This document shows positions 54,988 through 60,939 of a stretch of 60,939 nucleotides of DNA, piece after piece (the stretch's first letter is position 1; each line of letters begins with the position of its first letter). The stretch is from Candidatus Thorarchaeota archaeon (GTDB lineage Archaea > Asgardarchaeota > Thorarchaeia > Thorarchaeales > Thorarchaeaceae): the NCBI GenBank assembly GCA_016840385.1, contig JAEOSL010000009.1, positions 1 through 60,939 of the forward strand. The letters run 5' to 3'. The notes beneath the pieces were generated by a model. That model was not told where the DNA came from, ran no database searches, and was given only the letters and a program-made list of their open reading frames with translations. The translations under genes were made by a program, and so were the position numbers.

Positions 54988-56292
54988 ATGTCAGAGAACA
55001 TTGAAAATATCGAATTGAGATTCCCGGACATTCTAGGCAGAATGAAGGCGATGATTGTGCCTTGTAATCCTGTTGATGATTTGAAGGCGCTTGCAGCAGA
55101 TCCTGCACTAAAGAATGGAACCAGTTGCGACGGAAGTTCTGTAACTGGATTGGCAAACGTAGAAGCATCAGATTTGAGATTAGACCCGGATCTTTCAACT
55201 CTCATTGAGATTCCATTCAATGGTCGAAGAACAGCAGCAGCCATGTGCTACGTTAGAAAGAAAGTATCGACGGGTACAAATGATTACTATTCTTTGGATA
55301 CGAGAGGAAGATTACAGAGTGTCTATGAAGAGCATCTTCCTGGAAAGATGCAACTTAGGGTAAAAACCGAACCAGAGTTTCATTTTATCACACCAGAGGG
55401 CCAACCATTTGATGATGCGGGATATGCTGATACACATCCACGAAGTCCAGGTATGGATGTTTTACTATCAATATCTGCTGCAATCAGAGAGATTGGAATC
55501 AAACCAAGAGTGATTCATCACGAAGTTGGTGAAGCTCAGCAGGAGATTGAACTTGATTACGAAGATGCTCGCAAGATGGCAGATTTCATTTTATTATTCA
55601 AGAATATAGCTAGATCAATTGCTCAGGCTCATGGGATTGATGTGACATTCATGCCAAAACCATTCCCAGGAGAGGCAGGAAGTGGATTACACTGTCACCT
55701 ACAACTATGGGATGGGGAGAAGAATCTCTTTGGTGATGCAGAAACAGGAGGATTATCTGAAACTGCAAAACAGTTCGTTGCAGGTTTGCTTGAACATTCA
55801 CCCGCAATTACAGCTATAGCCAATCCCAGTGTTAATTCATACAAACGACTAGTTCCCCATCATGAAGCTCCAGTTTACATCACATGGGGTGAAATGAATA
55901 GAACTGCCCTGGTTAGAGTTCCTATGTTTAGTTCAAGTGAAAAAGCAGCAGTCGAATTCAGATCTGGTGATGCCATGGCAAATCCATACCTTCTCTTCTG
56001 TGCCATTGTTGCAGCTGGAAAGGACGGCATCAATAGAAAACTTGTACCACCAGAACCCCGAAGTGAAGATATCTTCGTGATGAGTGATAAGGATAGAGCT
56101 AAGCACAACATCAAAATGCTACCATCTTCATTGAAAGAGGCTCTTGATTGCCTTGAAGCAGATTCTGTGATATTGGATGCCATTGGACCAGATATCGCAA
56201 GGAATTACATCAAACTGAAGCGAGAAGAATGGAACCATTACTCAAATCACATAGTCACAGAGTGGGAATGGGAGATGTATCAAGATCTCTAG
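54988..56292 (+). CDS. glnA: Glutamine synthetase type I
   Basis: Condenses glutamate and ammonia with ATP. 434 residues with the family motifs NGTSCDGSSVTG, KTEPEFHF, HHEVGEAQQEIEL, a metal-binding Glu segment, NPSVNSYKRLVP with conserved Arg, and a late NHIVTEWEWEMYQ. I chose the ATG at 54988 after AGAGGACTGG; an earlier in-frame start adds 13 unlikely residues. Transcription probably starts upstream of the 54615 gene, so the operator array can regulate it. No PII gene is near. Confidence 0.95.
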   Translation: MSENIENIELRFPDILGRMKAMIVPCNPVDDLKALAADPALKNGTSCDGSSVTGLANVEASDLRLDPDLSTLIEIPFNGRRTAAAMCYVRKKVSTGTNDYYSLDTRGRLQSVYEEHLPGKMQLRVKTEPEFHFITPEGQPFDDAGYADTHPRSPGMDVLLSISAAIREIGIKPRVIHHEVGEAQQEIELDYEDARKMADFILLFKNIARSIAQAHGIDVTFMPKPFPGEAGSGLHCHLQLWDGEKNLFGDAETGGLSETAKQFVAGLLEHSPAITAIANPSVNSYKRLVPHHEAPVYITWGEMNRTALVRVPMFSSSEKAAVEFRSGDAMANPYLLFCAIVAAGKDGINRKLVPPEPRSEDIFVMSDKDRAKHNIKMLPSSLKEALDCLEADSVILDAIGPDIARNYIKLKREEWNHYSNHIVTEWEWEMYQDL

Positions 56293-57446
56293 TTCTTGTC
56301 AAAATACTTTCCTAGACGGTCAAAAGCTTCATCGACTGCTTCAGGAGTAAGTGGGCCGATTGAAATGCGAATATGACCTTCTCCAGATTCTCCAAATATA
56401 ACTCCAGGCAGCACCAATGTTCCTGTAGATTGAAGGATATCCATTACGAGTGCCCGAGAGTCTTCGCACCCTTTCACCCGTGGGAACATGTAGAATGTTC
56501 CAGCTGTTCGATCCATCTCCAGTTGATCAATCTCACGAATTCGTAGGTATGCCAGGTCTCTGAGTAGATTTAGACGATCAATCTCTTGTTCAATGACATC
56601 AAGGCCATTCTTCAGAACATCAAGTGCCAATAGTTGACCTGCTGTTGGAGCACAGATACTGACAGTATCTTGGACCTTCAGAAATTCATCAGTGAATGCT
56701 TTTGGACCAACTACAAATCCAACCCGCCATCCACTCATTCCAAAATCCTTTGAGAAACTTCCAAGGGTGATTACATGATCCGCAGCATCACGTCTTAGTC
56801 GTGGACTATAATGAGATACCCCATCAAAGACCATTCTGGAATAGGTTTCGTCAGAGATTAGCACAATATCATGTTGAATGCATAGGTCCACAATCTTGTC
56901 GACTGCTTTTTTATCATAAACTGCGCCTGTGGGGTTGTTCGGGGATACTAAGAATATTACCCGAGTTTTTTCGTTTATTGCTTTCTCAATATCAGCAGGA
57001 TCAGGTTGGAATCCAGGCCCGGTTGGAATCTCAACAACATTAGCACCTGCTAATTTGATTGCCATTGCAGAATTGAAATAATAGGGACTGGGCATAATGA
57101 CATTTTCATTTGGCTTGACCAACGTCAAAATGGTCCCTGCAAATGCATTATTTGCACCTGCGGTAATGACGAGTTCATTTTGGGGATTTACATCAATCCC
57201 TGAGTGTTGACGAAGATAGAGAGAGAGCTCCTCTCTAAGCTCTAAGAGTCCTTGATCAGGAGTATATAGATGAGTTGAGGGATGTTGTAGACGGTCCTTT
57301 AGTGCGGTTATTGCATCTTCTGGAGGGATGTGACCGGGAAGTCCCTGTCCAAGGTCAAGAAAATCAGGGGAAGAGATAAACCGCTTAGCTGCTTCTGCCA
57401 GCTTCACTATGGGTGGGGGCATGATGTCTTCTGTTCGGAATTTCAT
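56289..57446 (-). CDS. Class I/II aminotransferase
   Basis: A 385-residue PLP enzyme of the aspartate aminotransferase fold, with YTPDQGLLELREELS near the N-terminus, TAGANNAFAGTILTL, FLVSPNNPTGAVYDKK, SDETYSRM and the PLP lysine in SFSKDFGMSGWRVG. The amino-donor specificity cannot be read. It converges with glnA (4-base overlap). Confidence 0.92.
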   Translation of the reverse strand: MKFRTEDIMPPPIVKLAEAAKRFISSPDFLDLGQGLPGHIPPEDAITALKDRLQHPSTHLYTPDQGLLELREELSLYLRQHSGIDVNPQNELVITAGANNAFAGTILTLVKPNENVIMPSPYYFNSAMAIKLAGANVVEIPTGPGFQPDPADIEKAINEKTRVIFLVSPNNPTGAVYDKKAVDKIVDLCIQHDIVLISDETYSRMVFDGVSHYSPRLRRDAADHVITLGSFSKDFGMSGWRVGFVVGPKAFTDEFLKVQDTVSICAPTAGQLLALDVLKNGLDVIEQEIDRLNLLRDLAYLRIREIDQLEMDRTAGTFYMFPRVKGCEDSRALVMDILQSTGTLVLPGVIFGESGEGHIRISIGPLTPEAVDEAFDRLGKYFDKN

Positions 57447-57607
57447 CAGGAAGTTACTCCGGAAGGAACTATTGTACCACGCAAATACTAGTTCCTTAAA
57501 AAAAGTGTAGAGTCCGGAGATATAACCTTACCCACAAATAGTGAATATCTGACGGTCCTATCAGTAATCATTATATGGGGCTCAGAAAATGTCTGAGACG
57601 TGGTTCT

Positions 57608-58999
57608 ATGAACAACGATGTTGGAAGAAGTAAGGTCCAAAGGGCAGCTGCACTTTCAGTTCTCGCAGCACTTTTGCTAACGATTATCAAGTTGATAGTA
57701 GGCTACTATACAAACTCGCTTGGTGTAATTTCAGAAGCTCTTCATAGTGGACTGGACCTAGTCGCTGCAGGAATTACATTAATTGCTGTACAGAAAGCTT
57801 CCAAACAGGCAGATTCCGATCATCCCTATGGTCATGGTAAAATTGAGAACTTTGCAGCTCTTGCTGAAACAATTCTTCTTTGGGTCACCGCAGGTTGGAT
57901 CATATACGAAGCTCTCAGAAGAATTGCTGGAGAAGAATTCGTCGAGCCGAATATCTGGGGTATTGTAGTAATGCTTGTGAGCATCTTTGTTGATTATGAA
58001 CGAAGTAGAATGCTCTACAAAACTGCAGAGGAATTTGGTAGTCAGGCTCTTGAAGCAGACGCGCTCCATTTCCGAACTGATATGATAAGTTCAATCGTAG
58101 TTCTCATTGGGTTAATCTTCGTATCTTTTGGGTTTGCAATTGGAGACCCTCTTAGTGCAATAGGAGTATCAATTGTCATTCTCTTTATATCATACAATCT
58201 TGGTAAGAGGTCATTTGATTTCTTAGTTGACCGTGCTCCTGAAGGTGTTAAGGAAAAAGTTCAGGAGGCTTGTGGTCAGATTCCCGGTGTTATCTCGTGT
58301 CAACGAATTCGGGCTAGAACTTCGGGACCAGATCTATTCGTAGACCTTGTTGTAACGGTGGATGAAACTGTAACAACGGGTGAAGCACATCACATTGCAG
58401 ACTCAATTGAAACAGAACTCAAGGACTTGGCATCCAATGTCGATGTGGTGGTACACGTCGAACCAGCAAAAATAGACTCGGAACAATATGTCAAGATGAA
58501 TATCTACGATCAGTTACAGGTTCTTGGAAGAAGAGAGAAAGATATCCGCAACATCCACAATATCAGGGTGTTCTCAATGGAGGGTGGACTGGAGATTGCC
58601 GCAGATTTAGAGCTGACTCCAGATTTGACGCTAACTGAAGCTCATGAGATATCAGATAAGATTGAGAAAGATATCAAAGAATCTATACCCAAGATCAAGT
58701 CAGTGACTTTTCATATGGAAACAGCCCTAGTTGAAGGAGATGCTACCGATATCACTCTTCAGTCACAAGACATTGTAGATGGAGTTCACAGTATCGTTTT
58801 AGAAGCAGCACCAAGTGTCAACTGCTCAAGTGTTGTTGTTAGGAGAGAGCAGGGAGGTATTTCACTTCTTGTAAAGTGTGGAGTGGATGGTTCTATGCCT
58901 CTTGCTGCAAGCCACGATATCTCCGATACTATAGAGAAGAGAATCAAAGAAACATTTTCAGAAATCATCTATGTCTTTATTCATGTAGAACCGATATGA
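57608..58999 (+). CDS. Cation diffusion facilitator with triple C-terminal domain
   Basis: About 463 residues. The N-terminal 205 are a six-helix CDF transporter with metal-binding Asp/His pairs (SEALHSGLDLVAAG and ALHFRTDMISS). The cytoplasmic part contains three successive modules (about 205-290, 290-375, 375-463), each with the beta-alpha-beta ferredoxin-like pattern and the EAHHIADSIETEL or SHDISDTIEKRIK signature, whereas most CDF proteins have one. Expected role: Zn2+, Fe2+ or Mn2+ export by proton antiport. Confidence 0.92.
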   Translation: MNNDVGRSKVQRAAALSVLAALLLTIIKLIVGYYTNSLGVISEALHSGLDLVAAGITLIAVQKASKQADSDHPYGHGKIENFAALAETILLWVTAGWIIYEALRRIAGEEFVEPNIWGIVVMLVSIFVDYERSRMLYKTAEEFGSQALEADALHFRTDMISSIVVLIGLIFVSFGFAIGDPLSAIGVSIVILFISYNLGKRSFDFLVDRAPEGVKEKVQEACGQIPGVISCQRIRARTSGPDLFVDLVVTVDETVTTGEAHHIADSIETELKDLASNVDVVVHVEPAKIDSEQYVKMNIYDQLQVLGRREKDIRNIHNIRVFSMEGGLEIAADLELTPDLTLTEAHEISDKIEKDIKESIPKIKSVTFHMETALVEGDATDITLQSQDIVDGVHSIVLEAAPSVNCSSVVVRREQGGISLLVKCGVDGSMPLAASHDISDTIEKRIKETFSEIIYVFIHVEPI

Positions 59000-59048
59000 C
59001 TCAAACTTAATATTGAGAAACCGTCAACTTTCTTCAGAGGTTATTATT

Positions 59049-59831
59049 ATGACCAAAGATTGTGATGCGAAGGCACTAGGTGCTCCTGAAGCACATGTTG
59101 TTCAGACAAAAGAAATGGAACTCGATACCCCTCTAATGGTCTGTTGTTTCCCCTCAGCGGGAGTAGTAGGACCAATAGCGGCACATACTATCATCGACCA
59201 GTTCAAGATGGAAGAAATTGCCCACTTGAGGTCAAAATTCATGCCATCGGCGGCGGTATTTCTGGAGGGTCGTCTTCGTCATCCGTTTAGAATCTATGGG
59301 AGCGAAAAACTCAATCTTATTGTTATCACAGCAGAACTTCCAGTTGCAGAAGAGGGGCTCTATGCGGTAAGTTCAGCCTTGCTTGATTGGGGTGCGAGCA
59401 TGGGTGTAAAGGAAACTGTAGTTCTTGACGGAATTCCTGTGCAAGGTATACCATCAGAACGTAAAGTCCTCTTTGCAGCTGAAGAAGAGAAAATCGGCGA
59501 GCTTGCCAAGAATGAGCAAATGCAAATTCTCGACAAGGGTATAATCACAGGTATTGCAGGTTCTATCCTCGCAGAAACCCTATGTCGGTCTATGATAGGA
59601 TTTGCTTTACTTACACCAGCTATCTCTGTAGTTCCTGATCCTGGTGGAGCACAGCAGCTACTTGAAGCCCTCAATCAATTATACAAACTCAACATCGACC
59701 TCACTGAACTTGTGGAAGGAAGTGAGATTATCCGTAAGAAGATGGAAGAGATGGCGCAGCAAGTGGATGGGATACAGAAACAACAAGCAGCTACTGGTGG
59801 TAATCAAAGATACGAAAGAATGTATTCCTAA
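59049..59831 (+). CDS. PAC2-family proteasome assembly chaperone homologue
   Basis: About 260 residues with the PAC2/DUF75 core: MVCCFPSAGVVGPIAAHTII, IVITAELPVAEEGLYAVSSA, VVLDGIPVQGI and ITGIAGSILAETLCRSMIGF. Archaeal relatives (PbaA/PbaB) act in proteasome assembly or quality control. A charged C-terminal coil with MEEMAQQVDGIQKQQ follows. I chose the ATG at 59049 after AGAGGT; an upstream in-frame start adds 12 residues. Confidence 0.85.
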   Translation: MTKDCDAKALGAPEAHVVQTKEMELDTPLMVCCFPSAGVVGPIAAHTIIDQFKMEEIAHLRSKFMPSAAVFLEGRLRHPFRIYGSEKLNLIVITAELPVAEEGLYAVSSALLDWGASMGVKETVVLDGIPVQGIPSERKVLFAAEEEKIGELAKNEQMQILDKGIITGIAGSILAETLCRSMIGFALLTPAISVVPDPGGAQQLLEALNQLYKLNIDLTELVEGSEIIRKKMEEMAQQVDGIQKQQAATGGNQRYERMYS

Positions 59832-59893
59832 TTCTTTCTTAAAATTAGTATGATGTATGAGTGAATGCCTCATATGAGGTATAACTCATTCAA

Positions 59894-60451
59894 TCAATCA
59901 GTGCACATATCGTAGGCGTCTTTTGCTCCCTCAGCATTTCTTTCGCCTACTTTGCCTTTCCAATTCTCACATATTATCTTCTGGACTGTTTCTAGTTTAA
60001 CAAGACCTGTTGCTTTAGCAAATGCTCCAAGCATGGTGGTATTCACTACTGGTAGACCTGCGACTAGAAGTCCGAGCTTTAGTGCAATGCCAGTTCCATC
60101 GTATGTGTACACGTGGCCAGTTGGAATACCCAGTTCGCTAGGACTCTTTGGAGAATTGACAATTACCTTTCCACCTTCCTTGAGACCTTCAGTTACATCA
60201 ATTAATTCAAGAATAGTAGAATCAAGGACAGCTACGATGTTGGGAGTATAGACCTGGCTCCGTACGTTAATCTCTTCATCTGCAATGCGTGTGAATGCTT
60301 TGACGGGAGCTCCACGACGTTCTGCCCCAAAGTAGGGGAACGCTTGGACACCCTTGTATCCATCATAGTACGCAGCCTTGGCAAGTAGCTCGGCGGCTGT
60401 GACTCCACCTTGTCCGCCTCTTCCATGAAATCGGATTTCAATCATTTTCAT
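59894..60451 (-). CDS. 2-oxoacid:ferredoxin oxidoreductase gamma subunit
   Basis: A 185-residue gamma/PorG-like subunit with [40 protein letters not shown] and [15 protein letters not shown] signatures. It belongs to the pyruvate, ketoisovalerate or ketoglutarate group; which one cannot be told, since no alpha, beta or delta gene is visible before the sequence ends. Confidence 0.9.
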   Translation of the reverse strand: MKMIEIRFHGRGGQGGVTAAELLAKAAYYDGYKGVQAFPYFGAERRGAPVKAFTRIADEEINVRSQVYTPNIVAVLDSTILELIDVTEGLKEGGKVIVNSPKSPSELGIPTGHVYTYDGTGIALKLGLLVAGLPVVNTTMLGAFAKATGLVKLETVQKIICENWKGKVGERNAEGAKDAYDMCTD

Positions 60452-60662
60452 TTGAAATGGCTCCTAAGCTTACCTTGTAGTCAAGCTTTGCGCGACAACG
60501 GCCAAACATAACCTTTATTGTATAGACTGGTTTGTACGTACATCTTGTCACCTGTGTTGACGTACCAACACAATCTAATAAGAGGCTGCTTTTGTGATTC
60601 GGTAGGTGCTGATTCAGCCTGCTAGCGACACACGCCTTCGCGTCAACCAGTTTCACCAGGAA
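60452..60662. other. Divergent intergenic region with TGTACGTACA palindrome
   Basis: Between the porG-like gene and the small CX3C gene. TGTACGTACA at 60533-60542 contains the same TGTAC/GTACA half-sites as the 54.4 kb array, but without the 4-base centre. It may be an operator. Otherwise AT-rich promoters for both directions are likely here. Confidence 0.35.
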
Positions 60663-60836
60663 ATGACCAAACCCCTCTTCCATGAGTGTTTCAAGAAACT
60701 CACTGACCTGTTCGATTGTTCAATGACTTGCTTGAAGAAGCTCTGGGACACGCCACCAGAACATCGGGGACTAGTAGAAGATTGCTTTGACGAGTGCGTG
60801 AAAGAGAAATTGGCAAAGGCCGAGGAAGAGCCATAG
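60663..60836 (+). CDS. Small twin-CX3C helical protein
   Basis: A 57-residue protein that forms two helices around a TPPEHRG turn. Cys19 and Cys23 (CSMTC) and Cys41 and Cys45 (CFDEC), with a separate Cys9, make a CX3C-X17-CX3C pattern. This is the layout of twin-CX3C helical hairpins such as small TIM-type and CHCH-like proteins; homology is not claimed. AGGA lies too close to the ATG for an ideal site, and an in-frame GTG at 60606 is an alternative start. Confidence 0.5.
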   Translation: MTKPLFHECFKKLTDLFDCSMTCLKKLWDTPPEHRGLVEDCFDECVKEKLAKAEEEP

Positions 60837-60939
60837 GAGTCATTCATACGAAGTTCGAGGGCCCAAGCTTGTGAAACGAGTACTCAGAACACCTTGAATC
60901 ACAGGGGATTAGAACAGTCCCGTATGACCCTGCTTCTCA

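Noticed and set aside
60837..60939. tRNA or gene at the right edge
   Set aside because: GTTCGAGGG occurs but no cloverleaf partner is visible and no open frame extends to the edge.

Overview
The window reads as a chromosome segment of an Asgard archaeon (Promethearchaeota). No 16S rRNA or other rank-defining marker is present, so I cannot place it below that level. The evidence is archaeal and TACK/Asgard-type information genes (eS26, eL13, class I lysyl-tRNA synthetase, archaeal CCA-adding enzyme, TrmY, UPF0282, DUF4443), combined with several small-GTPase genes (COG2229-type, an Arf-like one with a long acidic tail, Rab-like), longin-like and roadblock-like proteins, TRAPP/V4R-like domains and TPR proteins. 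Coding is dense, many starts follow GGAGG or AGGTG ribosome-binding sites, and GTG and TTG starts are common. I found no tRNA, rRNA or CRISPR array.

Layout. 1-12.5 kb is almost all minus strand: a partial secreted clan-CD-like peptidase, a TPR protein and GTPase pair, a selenoprotein selD whose conventional open frame hides an in-frame TGA, then rtcB (plus), a DMT transporter operon, and the longin/Arf-like GTPase followed by a longin-wHTH protein. 12.7-18.0 kb holds tmk, a three-gene DUF4430/ECF-type uptake cluster, a DUF4443 regulator, an ERCC4-fold nuclease and myo-inositol-1-phosphate synthase. 18.0-23.8 kb is an accessory island: an IS607 serine-recombinase remnant, two decayed copies of the 3' end of a propionyl-CoA carboxylase beta gene, two membrane proteins of unknown role between them, and an 872-codon TnpB/Cas12-like nuclease gene closed by a terminator hairpin. 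23.8-42 kb is mainly housekeeping: M42 peptidase, Rab-like GTPase, ABC transporters, Nudix, UPF0282, CCA enzyme, HDAC-like deacetylase, eS26, TrmY, PadR, a degenerate PfkB protein, a CDP-alcohol phosphatidyltransferase and LysRS-I.

42.4-47.4 kb carries two paralogous operons, each pairing a roadblock-like/winged-helix protein with a TRAPP-like protein; one adds a V4R protein. Two membrane-protein genes lie between them. This looks like a membrane-associated regulatory module linked to the GTPase biology of the cell and is the best candidate for an undescribed system beside the giant TnpB. 47.4-52.2 kb has a PfkB kinase, eL13, small membrane proteins, an MBL-fold enzyme and a DUF72 protein. 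52.2-54.0 kb is a second TnpB with a long disordered tail. At 54.38-54.50 kb four palindromic sites repeat at exactly 31 bp just upstream of a small beta-rich protein gene and glnA, a strong candidate for a cooperative operator array controlling glutamine synthetase. The window ends with an aminotransferase, a CDF transporter with three C-terminal domains, a PAC2-family chaperone, a 2-oxoacid oxidoreductase gamma subunit and a tiny twin-CX3C protein.

Connections. Ino1 (16.9 kb) and the CDP-alcohol phosphatidyltransferase (35.6 kb) fit inositol phospholipid synthesis. SelD with a possible 3' SECIS implies a selenocysteine-decoding cell. At least two TnpB genes, one IS607 remnant and two possible TnpB-element ends show repeated activity of IS200/IS605/IS607-type elements.
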